Assembly (NCBI RefSeq): GCF_011303755.1
Contig: NZ_CP049885.1
Coordinates: 2,152,001-2,216,000 of the forward strand
Direction of reading: 5' to 3'
From: Acidovorax sp. HDW3
GTDB lineage: Bacteria > Pseudomonadota > Gammaproteobacteria > Burkholderiales > Burkholderiaceae_C
DNA: 64,000 bases
Shown here: one piece after another, positions 45,101-53,627 of the stretch
How positions within the stretch are numbered: the first letter of the stretch is position 1
How the letters are laid out: each line of letters opens with the position of its first letter
Made by a program: the position numbers and the translations under genes
The notes under the pieces: generated by a model
Told to the model about the DNA's origin: nothing
The model's input: the letters and a program-made list of their open reading frames with translations, nothing else
Database searches by the model: none

Positions 45101-48072
45101 ACCTCGCCGGCTTCGTCCATCTTGGCCTCGCACAGCAGCAGGCCCCGGCTGTCGCTCTGGCCGGTGCAAATAGTGCCCAGGTCTTTGGTCTGCTCCTGGT
45201 TGTCGTAGCTGTAAAAGCCCCCCACCATGCGCTTGCGCGTGCTGGTGGTGCTGCGGGCAATGGCCTGCACGGCCAGGGGCACACCGGCCTGGGGTTTGCC
45301 GTCAAGCCCCAGGGCCAGGGCTTGAAAGCGCACGCGAGCGCCGTTGGCGGCCCAGCCTTCGGTTTTGATGCCGGCGACCACCGCTGCGGGCCACAGGGTC
45401 TGGGTGTTGCGCAGGGTTTGCACCTCGCCGTTGGGGTCGGCGTAGCTCGCTTCGAGCAGCAGCTCGCGCGCCGCCGGGGCGGGCGCCAGGGCCTCGATGG
45501 TGACTTGGCCGCCGCCGTTCTTGTCCAGCGTCAGGGGCAGTTTGTCGGCCACCACGCGGCTGTCGGCACTCGCGCTGCCCTCCTCGTCGTCGCTGCGCGT
45601 GGCGCGTTCGTGGCGCTGGCGCGGTGGCTGGAAAGAGAAGGCGTCAAAGTCGGAAAAATCCAGGGTTTTATGGCGGATCAGGGCCGAGACACGCACCGGC
45701 AGCTGCGCCGCGCCGCCGCCGGCCACATAGCCCACCTGCACCGCAACAGGCAGGCTGCGCGGGCGCACCAAGGGGCCCTGGGTGGCCGCGCTGATGCGCC
45801 CTTGCAGCACGGGCAGGCGAAACTCCTCCACGCGAAAGCTCCCCGATTCGAGCGTCTCGTCGCCGCGCTGCAGCGCCACCTGGTACTGCCCAAGCTTGGC
45901 GGCGGGTGGAATTTGCCATTGGCTCTGGGCGCTGCGCCCGCCCGTGGGCGTGGCGCGCCAGGCCAGGGGCTGGCGGTATTCCTGACCGCTGCCGATGTGG
46001 GTGATGAGCAGGGTTTCGGGGTTGCCCTGGGGCAGGCCCAGGCCCTGGCCGGTTTGCGTGCGCAGCAGGTGCTTCATCGACACCGTCTCGCCCGCACGCA
46101 GCAAGGTGCGGTCAAAAATGGTGTGCGCCACCTGGTCGGGCTGGCGGCTGTTGCTGGTGGGCACATGAAAGCGCCAGGGCTCGATGCCGCGCTGCCAGTC
46201 GCTCCAGGTAAAGGCCATGTCGGGCGCACCCTCGTTCTCGGCGCGGGCGCTGATGAAGTAGGCGCTGCGCCAGCCATCGTCGCCATCGACGCCCTGGCAA
46301 TGGGGCGGCTCGGGCGAGAGGCCGTCCAGGCGCGCCAGGCCCTGGGCGTCGGTCTGGGCCTTGAGCAGCAGCTTGCCCTGGCAGTCTGAGACTTGCACCT
46401 GCGCCCCGGCCACGGGCTGGCCCTTGTCGAGCGTGGTCACCCAGGCGGCGGAATTTTCACGCCCAAGCTTGAAATGCACGGCCAGGTTGGTGACCAAGGC
46501 GGAGCTGCGCACGTACATGGTGCGCTGCGCGCCGTGGCGCGCATCGAGCAGCGATTGCCCCAGCAGCGGCGAGGCGATCTCCACCACCGAAAAGCCCACC
46601 GGCAGCGGGATGCCCACGACCTCGAACGGGCGCGGGTCGGCCTTGTCCGGGCGCGGCAACTGCAGTTTTTTGACCCCACCCTGGCCGGCGAGCAGCGCCA
46701 CCATGCGCGTTTGTACCCAGTCTTTATCTTCATCGTGCAGTACGGCGGGCAGCGGGGTTTTGCTGTCTTTGCGCGCCTGGCTGCGTTCGATCTGCGCGTT
46801 GTTGTAGCGCACGAGCTTGCGTTGCCAGGCGATGATGTCGGCGTCGCTTTGCGGCTGCAGGGTTTGCAGCGCCAGCGCCTGCAGCGGCAAATCGGCCTCG
46901 ACCTTGCGCAGCGTCACCGGCAGCAGCGCCGGCGGGTTCTCGGCGGGTGCGCCTTCGGCAAAGCGCTCGACGATGCCAAATGGCGCGGCGGCAAATTTGG
47001 CCAGCGGCGGCAGCGCCCCCGTGGCCACGGGCAGCGGAAAGCTGGCGGCGTTGGCCAGGCTGCGGCCAGCGGCGTCTTTCATGCCAGCGGGCAGCTGCAG
47101 CTCAAAGCGTGTTTGCGCCGGCAGGGGGGCGGGGAACTCCAGCGCCGTCACCAGGGCGTCTGCCGCCTCGTCGCTGGGCAGCTGGGGGCTGAGCGTCTCT
47201 TGCGCCGACTTCAGGCGCACGCCCTGCGCCAGCTTGCGCGCCACCGGGGCGCTGAACGTCAGGCGCAGTGGCCGGATCGGCAGGCAGGCGGCCTGGGCGT
47301 TTTCGCGCTCGCAGGAAAATTCGGCGGTGAACGGCGCGCGCACGTGGTATGCAAAGCGCTTTTCCACCCGGTTGAGCACGCCGCTGGGCGTGGCCACGCC
47401 GGCGCCAAAGACCAGCGCCATGCGCGTGCCCGCCGTCAGGCGGCGCTGGCAGGCCAGGGTGGCGTATTGCAGCGGCGCTTTGTCAGCGCGTGCGGCCAAG
47501 CCTTGTTCTTGCAGCAAGGCAGCGCGCTCCTTGCCCTCGATCAGGCGCACCGGCACACGCTCGCCCACGCCGTCGAGCTGGCACCAGACGTTGCTTTGCA
47601 CGCTGGCGCTGCTGGCCGGGCCGTTGAGCTGCAAGATGAAGTACTGCTCCTCATCAATGCTCTCGTACATGCTTGGGAGCAGCTGCTTGACGAAGGGGCC
47701 ACCGCTATTAAATTTATAGCTGCTCGCGCGCTCCCAGAGCGCGCCAGAGGGCGATTTGAAGCTTGTCGTTGGTTGCGCCGTGCAGCGCGTGCCGGGCGGC
47801 AGGTCGGCAGCGAACTGGAACACCCATTCGCGCTCGCTGTTCCAGCGCCCCTGGCCCTGGCTGGCCTGGGCATCGTCGCAGCGGATGGCAAAGGGCGCGG
47901 GCGCCAGCGGGTCGCCCAGGCGCACGGCCGGGGCGTCAAACTGGGCCACCACCTGGCGGATTTGCGCCACCTCGCCCTGGGGCGAGAACTGCTGCAGCGT
48001 CAAGCCCTGGGCCGCGCCCCCCATCCACAGGGCCAGCAGGCCCAGCGCCCCACGGGCAAACGTCATCCGCAT
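42109..48072 (-). CDS. Bacterial alpha-2-macroglobulin family protein
   Basis: Large periplasmic protease-trapping protein, the usual partner of PbpC. It is 1987 residues long, longer than E. coli YfhM (about 1650). A signal peptide (RGALGLLALWMGGAAQG) lacks a lipobox cysteine at the cleavage site, unlike E. coli YfhM, so it may be soluble. Successive macroglobulin-like beta domains occupy the first two-thirds. The thioester motif CLEQ is intact (Cys1486, in NYPFACLEQKTSKAIG) and is followed by the helical thioester domain. A C-terminal domain ends RVRVVQGTP. Residues 108-123 come from a dispersed palindrome. A GGAGGAG site eight bases upstream fixes the start at 48072. Confidence 0.93.
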   Translation of the reverse strand: MRMTFARGALGLLALWMGGAAQGLTLQQFSPQGEVAQIRQVVAQFDAPAVRLGDPLAPAPFAIRCDDAQASQGQGRWNSEREWVFQFAADLPPGTRCTAQPTTSFKSPSGALWERASSYKFNSGGPFVKQLLPSMYESIDEEQYFILQLNGPASSASVQSNVWCQLDGVGERVPVRLIEGKERAALLQEQGLAARADKAPLQYATLACQRRLTAGTRMALVFGAGVATPSGVLNRVEKRFAYHVRAPFTAEFSCERENAQAACLPIRPLRLTFSAPVARKLAQGVRLKSAQETLSPQLPSDEAADALVTALEFPAPLPAQTRFELQLPAGMKDAAGRSLANAASFPLPVATGALPPLAKFAAAPFGIVERFAEGAPAENPPALLPVTLRKVEADLPLQALALQTLQPQSDADIIAWQRKLVRYNNAQIERSQARKDSKTPLPAVLHDEDKDWVQTRMVALLAGQGGVKKLQLPRPDKADPRPFEVVGIPLPVGFSVVEIASPLLGQSLLDARHGAQRTMYVRSSALVTNLAVHFKLGRENSAAWVTTLDKGQPVAGAQVQVSDCQGKLLLKAQTDAQGLARLDGLSPEPPHCQGVDGDDGWRSAYFISARAENEGAPDMAFTWSDWQRGIEPWRFHVPTSNSRQPDQVAHTIFDRTLLRAGETVSMKHLLRTQTGQGLGLPQGNPETLLITHIGSGQEYRQPLAWRATPTGGRSAQSQWQIPPAAKLGQYQVALQRGDETLESGSFRVEEFRLPVLQGRISAATQGPLVRPRSLPVAVQVGYVAGGGAAQLPVRVSALIRHKTLDFSDFDAFSFQPPRQRHERATRSDDEEGSASADSRVVADKLPLTLDKNGGGQVTIEALAPAPAARELLLEASYADPNGEVQTLRNTQTLWPAAVVAGIKTEGWAANGARVRFQALALGLDGKPQAGVPLAVQAIARSTTSTRKRMVGGFYSYDNQEQTKDLGTICTGQSDSRGLLLCEAKMDEAGEVELVATARDKDGNEAQAAASVWVTRRGELWFGGEDHDRIDLLPEKKSYQPGEVARFQVRMPFRYATALVSVEREGILSQQVVQLNGKDPTVQLKVEEGWGPNVYVSVLALRGRLREVPWYSFFTWGYKAPREWWTAFWYEGKEYVAPTALVDLAKPAYRLGLAEIRVGTQAHQLQVQVQTDKESYSVRGRAQVTIRAKLPNGQPAANAEVALAAVDQALLELMPNTSWDVLDAMLVRRSWGVETSTAQMEIIGRRHYGKKAVPAGGGGGRAPTRELLDTLLLWQPAIRLDAQGQAQVTVPLNDALTGFEIVAVADAGTGLFGTGRTHIRATQDLQIISGLPPLVREGDQFRAQITLRNTTKAAMQVQVTPRASLLELAAQSVDIPAGEARELAWDVTAPQQLGQTRAQALLWEVAARDSRSGAQDALKISQRIIPAVPLAVQQATLVQLDAPLSLAVAPPAGALPGRGGLQLALQPTLAEGLPGVRDWWANYPFACLEQKTSKAIGLRDPQLWQQVAAQLPTYLDGDGLAHYFPPRDGQANRGSDTLTAYLLAATHEAAQLNPAFALPDAARAAMENGLIAFVEGRIERNFWSPRKDLELRKLAAIEALSRSGRAQARMLSSITIAPNQWPTHAVIDWLNILRRMPQLPQQAQRLAEAESILHARLSYQGSKLVFSTESDDQWWWLMQSGDANSARLLLAVLDQPGWKDEIGRIASGFIARQQGGAWQTTTANFWGALALERLSAALEATPVTGQTRASLGSAQASVDWAKVRRVPANDASGTPHQGKTFGAPAAPGMWQGNTLFLPWDAAAGKEAGKEARLEVSQQGSGKPWLTLQSLAAVPRTAPVNAGYSLRKTITPVEQGDKNLPPGQYQRGDVLRVTLELDASADMTWVAITDPIPAGATILGSGLGRDSEIATQGEKVGGAGWPAFEERSFESYRSYYEYLPKGKTTLQYTLRLNNAGDFQLPPTRAEALYAPEMFGELPNARVRVVQGTP
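47704..47750 (+). repeat. Dispersed palindrome inside the alpha-2-macroglobulin gene
   Basis: Plus strand: GCTATTAAATTTATAGCTGC, TCGCGCGCTCCCAGAGCGCG, CCAGAGG. It is in reverse orientation to the gene and encodes ALWERASSYKFNSG without a stop, near residues 108-123. Confidence 0.75.
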
Positions 48073-48136
48073 GGTTTCTCCTCCGGTGGGGGTTGTTAGA
48101 ACGACACCAGTGCCCGCCGCCCACGCGCTCCCCCGC

Positions 48137-49096
48137 TCAAGCGCGCTGCAGGTCGATGATTGTGCGCCAGGCTTTGCGGTGCGCTTTTTCGTGCGCCTGC
48201 AGCTGCGCCGCCAACATGAAATCCACATTCAGCCCGCTGGCCTGCAAGCGCGTGCGGCTGGCACTGTCTTGGAGCAAAGCGGCCAGTGCCTTGCTCAGTG
48301 GTGCCAACGCCGCTGCCGGCGTGCCCGGCGGCGCGTACAGGCCGTAAAACGGCAGGCTGGCGACGGTGGGCAGACCCCATTCGGAGAACGAGGGCACCTC
48401 GGGCAACACCGCTTGGCGCGGGCCACCCTGCACGGCAATGCAGCGGATTTTGCCGGCACGGTGGCTGTCGATGAAGTCGGGCAGCGCCCCCAGGCCAGCG
48501 ACGATCTGGTGGCTGCGCAGGTCCGACAAGAGCGGCGCACCGCCCCGGTAGGGCACGATCTCGATCTCCAGGCCGGCCTGCTGGCCTATCCACTGCGCCA
48601 AAAAATAAGGGGCCGAAGGCGCTGCCGGCACTCCGATCACGCCATGGCCGTCGTGCTCGCGGCGCAGCCAGTGCACGTATTCCAGCCACGAATGCGCTGG
48701 CGTATCGGCCGAGAGCACCAGGGCATTGGCAAAGTTGCCAATGCCGGCGACGGGCACCAGCTCACGCCCGGGCGTCCAGCCGGCCTGGGGGCTGAGCAGG
48801 GGCAGGATGGAGACCGCATGGTCGTGCGACAGCAGCAGCGTGCGCCCGTCGGGAACGGCGTTTTTGAGCGCCAGCACCGCATTCATGCCGTTGGCGCCGG
48901 GGCGCACGTCCAGCAACACGGGGCGGGCCAGGTGCTGTTGCAGACCTGCTTGCAGCCAACGGCCCAGGCTGTACGTGGCGCCCCCGGGCGGGTAGCCAAT
49001 GAGCAGGCGCAGCGGCTGCCCACTGGCCCGCGCCCAGCCAGGCGCCGCCGCCCAGGCCGCCAGGGCCTGTAAAAGGTGGCGGCGCGAGCGGTGCAT
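48137..49096 (-). CDS. Tripartite tricarboxylate transporter binding protein (Bug/TctC family)
   Basis: Periplasmic solute-binding protein of 319 residues. A Tat-like N-terminus (MHRSRRHLLQALAAWAAAPG) precedes LRLLIGYPPGGATYSLGRWL, the Bug-family ligand-loop start. IGVPAAPSAPYFLAQWIGQQ, VPYRGGAPLLSDL and FYGLYAPPGTP follow. Comamonadaceae carry many such genes without adjacent TctA/TctB; none is present here either. The ligand is unknown. It lies 14 bases after argH on the same strand and 64 bases before the alpha-2-macroglobulin gene. Confidence 0.9.
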   Translation of the reverse strand: MHRSRRHLLQALAAWAAAPGWARASGQPLRLLIGYPPGGATYSLGRWLQAGLQQHLARPVLLDVRPGANGMNAVLALKNAVPDGRTLLLSHDHAVSILPLLSPQAGWTPGRELVPVAGIGNFANALVLSADTPAHSWLEYVHWLRREHDGHGVIGVPAAPSAPYFLAQWIGQQAGLEIEIVPYRGGAPLLSDLRSHQIVAGLGALPDFIDSHRAGKIRCIAVQGGPRQAVLPEVPSFSEWGLPTVASLPFYGLYAPPGTPAAALAPLSKALAALLQDSASRTRLQASGLNVDFMLAAQLQAHEKAHRKAWRTIIDLQRA

Positions 49097-49110
49097 GAGA
49101 ATGCGCGCCC

Positions 49111-50583
49111 TCAGCCTGCCAGACGGGCGCCGTGGCGTGCCAGCTGCACGCGCACCTGCGCCGGCGCCGTGCCGCCCAGGGTATTGCGCGCGCCCAGACT
49201 GCCACGCAGGCTGAGCACCTCGTACACGTCTTTGTCGATGCTGGCGTGAAAGCCCTGCAGCACGGCCAGCGGCAGCTCCGAGAGGTCGCAGCCATGGCTT
49301 TGCGCCGCCTTGACGGCGTGGGCCACGGTTTCGTGCGCGTCACGAAATGGCAGGCCCTTCTTCACCAGGTAGTCGGCCAGGTCGGTGGCGGTGGCGTAGC
49401 CTTTTTGCGCAGCCGCCTCCATGGCCTGGGCGTTGACGGTGATGCCGCCCTCTTTGGCGCCAGTGGCGGGGTTCACCTGGCCGCCCACCATTTCGGCAAA
49501 GATGCGCAGCGTGTCTTTAAGGGTATCGACGGTGTCGAACAGCGGCTCTTTGTCTTCCTGGTTGTCCTTGTTGTAGGCCAGGGGCTGGCCCTTCATCAGG
49601 GTGATGAGGCCCATCAGGTGGCCCACCACGCGCCCGGTCTTGCCGCGCGCGAGTTCGGGCACGTCGGGGTTCTTCTTCTGCGGCATGATGCTCGACCCGG
49701 TGGTGAAGCGGTCGGCAATTTTGATGAAGCCAAAGTTCTGGCTCATCCAGATGATGAGTTCTTCGCTCAGGCGGCTCACGTGCACCATGCACAGGCTGGC
49801 CGCTGCCGTGAATTCAATCGCAAAGTCACGGTCGCTCACCGCGTCCAGGCTGTTTTGGCACACGCCGTCCATGCCCAAGGTTTTTGCCACGCGCTCGCGG
49901 TCGAGCGGGTAGGTGGTGCCGGCCAGGGCGGCGCTGCCCAGCGGCAGCCAGTTGGTACGCCGGCGCACATCCTGCATACGCTGGGCGTCGCGGGCGAACA
50001 TTTCCACATAGGCCAGCAGGTGGTGGGCAAAGCTCACCGGCTGCGCCACCTGCAGGTGGGTGAAGCCGGGCAGGATCACGTCCACGTTCTGCGCCGCCAC
50101 TTCGACCAACGCCTTTTGCAGGTCGGTGAGCAGGCCGCCGATCAGGTCAATCTCGCCGCGCAGCCACAGGCGCACGTCGGTGGCCACCTGGTCGTTGCGG
50201 CTGCGGCCCGTGTGCAGGCGCTTGCCGGCGTCGCCCACGAGCTGGGTCAGGCGCGCCTCGATGTTCAGGTGCACGTCTTCGAGGTCGAGCTTCCACTCGA
50301 AGGCGCCAGACTCGATCTCTTGCGTGATCTGCGCCATGCCGCGCTCGATGTCCGCCAGGTCTTGCGCGCCGATGATGCCCTGCGCCGCCAGCATCTGGGC
50401 GTGCGCCAGGCTGCCGGCGATGTCGGCCTGCCACAGGCGTTTATCGAAAAACACGCTGGAGGTGTAGCGCTTGACCAAGTCGCTCATGGGCTCGGAAAAC
50501 AGCGCCGACCAGGCCTGGGCCTTGGTGGCGAGCTGGTCGGCAGAGGGCTGCGAGGACGGAAGAGAAGCTTGGCTGGTGGTCAT
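49111..50583 (-). CDS. argH: Argininosuccinate lyase
   Basis: Last step of arginine biosynthesis: cleaves argininosuccinate to arginine and fumarate. The 490-residue protein has [53 protein letters not shown] and the family signature [12 protein letters not shown] with the catalytic serine. A Ser/Gln-rich N-terminal extension of about 25 residues precedes the core. I chose ATG 50583; a TTG at 50601 would add six residues. The divergent neighbours are algZ/algR-like genes, an arrangement also seen in Pseudomonas. Confidence 0.97.
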   Translation of the reverse strand: MTTSQASLPSSQPSADQLATKAQAWSALFSEPMSDLVKRYTSSVFFDKRLWQADIAGSLAHAQMLAAQGIIGAQDLADIERGMAQITQEIESGAFEWKLDLEDVHLNIEARLTQLVGDAGKRLHTGRSRNDQVATDVRLWLRGEIDLIGGLLTDLQKALVEVAAQNVDVILPGFTHLQVAQPVSFAHHLLAYVEMFARDAQRMQDVRRRTNWLPLGSAALAGTTYPLDRERVAKTLGMDGVCQNSLDAVSDRDFAIEFTAAASLCMVHVSRLSEELIIWMSQNFGFIKIADRFTTGSSIMPQKKNPDVPELARGKTGRVVGHLMGLITLMKGQPLAYNKDNQEDKEPLFDTVDTLKDTLRIFAEMVGGQVNPATGAKEGGITVNAQAMEAAAQKGYATATDLADYLVKKGLPFRDAHETVAHAVKAAQSHGCDLSELPLAVLQGFHASIDKDVYEVLSLRGSLGARNTLGGTAPAQVRVQLARHGARLAG

Positions 50584-50635
50584 GGGAAGGGAATAATCCA
50601 AGGGTTTGCGACCCCCGGAACACCCGGACGCCGCT

Positions 50636-51649
50636 ATGCAAGAGACACAAATTTTATCGAGCCCGCCCCCCCCTCGCGCCCTGGTGTTCGACGCCTGCCA
50701 CCCCGGCGTGGTGCTGCGCGCCGTACTGGGGGTGCAATTGGTGCTGGCCGTGGGTGCACTCTACGCCAGCGCCGACGCCTGGCAATGGCTGGCCAACCTG
50801 GCCCTGGCCACCGGCGGCGCCCTGCCCGCCACCCTGGCCTGGTTGCTCATCGCCTGCAGCGCCAAGGCCCTGCTGCAGCGCCTGCCCATGGCAGCGCAGT
50901 ACGCCGCCGGCCTGCTGCTGGGCGCAGCTGCCGGGGCCATGGCCTGCGCGCTGCTGCTGCTCTCACGCCTGATAGCCAACCCGCCCTGGCTCGCGGGCAG
51001 CGCCAGCGGCGCCCTGCTGGCGCTGCTGCTGGTGGCGGCGCTGGTGGCGCGCGCACGCGCACGCACGCCGGCGGCCACCACGGCACGCCTGGCGGAGCTG
51101 CAGGCGCGCATCCGGCCGCATTTTTTGTTCAACACCCTCAACAGCGCCATCGCTCTGGTGCGCACCGAGCCGGCACAGGCCGAGGCCCTGCTCGAAGACC
51201 TGAGCGACCTCTTTCGCCACGCCCTGGCGGCGCAGGACGAGGCCACCACCCTGGGCGCAGAAATCGCCCTGGCGCAGCGCTACCTGGCGATCGAGCAGGT
51301 GCGCTTTGGCGAGCGCCTGCGCGTGCAGTGGCTGCTCGACCCCAGCGCCGACGGCGCCCGCCTGCCGCCGCTGCTGCTGCAGCCGCTGGTGGAAAACGCC
51401 GTGCTGCACGGCATCGAGCCCAACCGCGCCGGCGGCAGGCTGCGCATCAGCACCCGACGCAAGGGCGCGCGCGCCGTCATCAGCATCACCAACACCCTGC
51501 CGCCCGAGGGCCAGGCGCGCCCCGGCGGCCACGGCATCGCCCTGGCCAACGTGCGCGCACGCCTGGCACTGCTGCACGACGTGCAGGGCGAATTCCACAC
51601 CAAAGTCAAAAACGGCCTGTACCAGGTGCGTATCACCCTGCCCTGCTGA
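50636..51649 (+). CDS. Sensor histidine kinase, LytS/AlgZ type
   Basis: Atypical histidine kinase of the LytS family, paired with the following LytTR regulator. The 337-residue protein has about four transmembrane segments (27-45, 60-80, 88-110, 122-140). The His_kinase box is [16 protein letters not shown] with H162, and the ATPase part has [14 protein letters not shown] and [13 protein letters not shown]. No extracytoplasmic sensor domain is evident. The start at ATG 50636 is preferred over a TTG at 50606. The location beside argH matches algZ (fimS) of Pseudomonas aeruginosa. Confidence 0.9.
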   Translation: MQETQILSSPPPPRALVFDACHPGVVLRAVLGVQLVLAVGALYASADAWQWLANLALATGGALPATLAWLLIACSAKALLQRLPMAAQYAAGLLLGAAAGAMACALLLLSRLIANPPWLAGSASGALLALLLVAALVARARARTPAATTARLAELQARIRPHFLFNTLNSAIALVRTEPAQAEALLEDLSDLFRHALAAQDEATTLGAEIALAQRYLAIEQVRFGERLRVQWLLDPSADGARLPPLLLQPLVENAVLHGIEPNRAGGRLRISTRRKGARAVISITNTLPPEGQARPGGHGIALANVRARLALLHDVQGEFHTKVKNGLYQVRITLPC

Positions 51650-51655
51650 CCCGCC

Positions 51656-52429
51656 ATGCACATCCTCATCGTTGACGACGAAGCCCTGGCGCGCCAGCGC
51701 CTGCGCACCCTGCTCGCCGACTGCCAGGCGCAGGCGCCGCAGCCGCATCTGCACATCAGCGAGGCCGCCCACGCCGCGCAGGCGCTGGCGCTGCTGCAGT
51801 CGCCCACGGGGCGCAGCGTCGATCTGCTGCTGCTGGACATCCACATGCCCGGCCAGGACGGCCTGGCGCTGGCGCAGCAGCTGCGCGGCATGGCCACGCC
51901 GCCGGCGCTGGTGTTCGTCAGCGCCGACACCGGCCACGCGCTCGACGCCTTCGAGCTCGACGCCCTGGACTACCTGAGCAAGCCCGTGCGCCTGCAGCGC
52001 CTGCAGCAAGCGCTCGCCAAAGTGCAGCGCCAGCCACATCAAAACACCCTGCAACCCGCTCCCACAGAGCGTGAGGCGCTATTGATACAGGAGCGCGGGC
52101 GCAGCGAACGCGTGCCCCTGGACGAGGTGCTGTACCTGAAGGCGGAGCAAAAATACCTGACGCTGCGCACCACCGGGCGCACCTACGTGCTCGACGGCGC
52201 CCTGAGCGACTACGAGGCGCGCTACCCGGCGCACTTTCTGCGCATCCACCGCAACGCCCTGGTGGCGCGCGACGCCGTGCGCGCGCTCGAACGCCACTGC
52301 GACCCGGTCGAAGGCGAAGGCTGGGCTGTTCGCCTGCGCGGCCTGGGCGAGCTGCTCACCGTCTCGCGCCGCCAGCTGCCGGGGGTGCGCGCTGCCCTCA
52401 ATGCCCCTGCGCGTGCACCAGGCGGCTGA
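51656..52429 (+). CDS. LytTR-type response regulator, AlgR-like
   Basis: DNA-binding response regulator of 257 residues. The receiver domain (1-120) has D7/D8 and phospho-acceptor D61 (LLLLDIHMPGQDG), with the lysine in LDYLSKPVRL. The LytTR DNA-binding domain (about 150-250) contains VLYLKAEQKYLTLRTTGRTY and FLRIHRNALV. A linker at about 135-147 resembles a decayed dispersed palindrome. It follows the kinase gene by six bases, so the two form an operon. Its 3' end overlaps the convergent ZIP gene by 32 bases. Confidence 0.92.
   Translation: MHILIVDDEALARQRLRTLLADCQAQAPQPHLHISEAAHAAQALALLQSPTGRSVDLLLLDIHMPGQDGLALAQQLRGMATPPALVFVSADTGHALDAFELDALDYLSKPVRLQRLQQALAKVQRQPHQNTLQPAPTEREALLIQERGRSERVPLDEVLYLKAEQKYLTLRTTGRTYVLDGALSDYEARYPAHFLRIHRNALVARDAVRALERHCDPVEGEGWAVRLRGLGELLTVSRRQLPGVRAALNAPARAPGG
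52060..52091 (-). repeat. Possible relic of the dispersed palindrome in the AlgR-like linker
   Basis: CAGAGCGTGAGGCGCTATTG resembles GCAAGCGCGAGCAGCTATCA from the DUF2782 copy. Both encode the same frame (E-R-E-A-L versus K-R-E-Q-L). Weak on its own; supported by position in the interdomain linker. Confidence 0.35.
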
Positions 52430-53207
52430 TGAGCACCACGGCGCTGATGCCCAGCAGCAGCCAGCCAATCTGCACCAGCGACTGCGCCGCTGACAAGCGC
52501 TTTTGCAGCTGCGGAATCAGGTCGGCCAGCGCCACATACACAAAGCTGCTCGCCGCCACGACGAGGAAATACGGCAGCGCCGCATCCCAGTGCCCCACCA
52601 GGGCGTAGCCGGCGATGCCGCCGAGCGCCGTGACCGAGCCGGCGAGCGACACCTTGAGCAGCGCCATGCTGCGCCCGCCGCCCCGGTGGCGCAGCGCCAC
52701 CAGGTCGCCGATGTGGTGCGGCACCTCGTGCGCCAGCACCGACAGCGCCGCCACCAGCCCCAGGCGCAGGTCGGCCACAAAGGCCGAGGCGATGAGCACG
52801 CCATCACCAAAGCAGTGCACGCTGTCGCCCGTCAGCAGCGTCCAGCCGCCCTTGCCGTGGTGGTGATGTTCGTGGTCATGGCTGTGGTCGTGGTGCAGGT
52901 GCGGCGCACCCTGGGGGCCGTTCTCATGGCCGTGGTGCCACAGCTCGGCTTTTTCCAGCACGAAGAAAAACACCAGCCCGAGCAGCAGCACGGCGAACAG
53001 GTCGTGCGCCTCGGCCCCGCTCTCGAACGCCTCGGGCAGCAGGTGCATGAAAGCCGTGGCCAGCAGTGCGCCGGCCGCCAGGCTCAGCAGATGCTGCGGC
53101 CCGACGCGCCAACGCCCGCCCAGGCCGGCGCGCATGAGCAGGGCCGCAAGCCACACGCTGCCGATGCCAGCGGCCAGGGTGGCGGCGATGATTGCTATCA
53201 ATGTCAT
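52398..53207 (-). CDS. ZIP-family metal transporter
   Basis: Inner-membrane importer of divalent metal, probably zinc. The 269-residue protein has eight hydrophobic segments. A histidine-rich cytoplasmic loop (residues about 90-121: HHGHENGPQG, then HLHHDHSHDHEHHHHG) lies between helices 3 and 4. The metal-site helices VHCFGDGVLIASAF and SVLAHEVPHHIGDLVAL are canonical. Its ATG and first codons (MTLIAI) lie within a dispersed palindrome, so the element appears to have supplied the translation start. The 3' end overlaps the algR-like gene. Confidence 0.93.
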   Translation of the reverse strand: MTLIAIIAATLAAGIGSVWLAALLMRAGLGGRWRVGPQHLLSLAAGALLATAFMHLLPEAFESGAEAHDLFAVLLLGLVFFFVLEKAELWHHGHENGPQGAPHLHHDHSHDHEHHHHGKGGWTLLTGDSVHCFGDGVLIASAFVADLRLGLVAALSVLAHEVPHHIGDLVALRHRGGGRSMALLKVSLAGSVTALGGIAGYALVGHWDAALPYFLVVAASSFVYVALADLIPQLQKRLSAAQSLVQIGWLLLGISAVVLISRLVHAQGH

Positions 53208-53246
53208 AGCTGTTTACGCTGATTAGGCAAGGGCCAGAGCCCAAAA
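53192..53246 (+). repeat. Dispersed palindrome covering the start codon of the ZIP gene
   Basis: Plus strand: TTGCTATCAATGTCATAGCT, GTTTACGCTGATTAGGCAAG, GGCCAGAGCCCAAAA. The ZIP ATG (53205-53207) lies in its left half. Confidence 0.8.
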
Positions 53247-53251
53247 ATGTC

Positions 53252-53286
53252 TAAAAAAAGGCCGCCATTGTCCCAAAACTGCGGCG
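53252..53286 (-). terminator. Terminator after azlD
   Basis: On the minus strand GCCGC, a 15-base loop, GCGGC, then CTTTTTTTAG. The stem is short but the T7 run is strong. It ends the polA-azlC-azlD unit before the ZIP gene. Confidence 0.5.
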
Positions 53287-53297
53287 CTCGCGTGCGC

Positions 53298-53627
53298 TCA
53301 CCACCAGCGCAGCAGCGCCGAGGCCCCGGCCCCGAGCAGCACCACCAGCAAAAACGGCGCGCGCAGCCACAGCGCCAGCGCGGCCACGCCCAGGGCGCCC
53401 AAGCGGGCGTCCGCCTGCAGCCGCTGGCCGTCGGCCAGGGTGTTGAGCGCCACCAGCGCCGCCAGCAGCGCCACCGTCATGCTGGCGGCGGCGTGCGCCA
53501 CGCGCGGCTGTGCCAGCCAGCGGGCGGGAATGAAGTAGCCCAGCAGCTTGGTGCCCCAAGCGAGCAACGCGGCCAGCACGATCCAGCCCCACAGGCCGAC
53601 ATCCAGGCTGAAGTTCAGGCCATTCAT
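53298..53627 (-). CDS. azlD: Branched-chain amino acid exporter small subunit (AzlD)
   Basis: Small four-helix membrane protein of 109 residues, the AzlD/YgaH-type partner of AzlC in branched-chain amino-acid export. VLAALLAWGTKLLGYFIPAR near the N-terminus and VALLAALVALNTLADGQR are typical. The ATG at 53627 overlaps the azlC TGA. Longer upstream frames run inside azlC and are not used. Confidence 0.88.
   Translation of the reverse strand: MNGLNFSLDVGLWGWIVLAALLAWGTKLLGYFIPARWLAQPRVAHAAASMTVALLAALVALNTLADGQRLQADARLGALGVAALALWLRAPFLLVVLLGAGASALLRWW

Noticed and set aside
43435-46389. A 984-codon open frame opposite the alpha-2-macroglobulin gene
   Set aside because: Antisense artefact; the minus-strand gene has signal peptide, thioester motif and ribosome-binding site.
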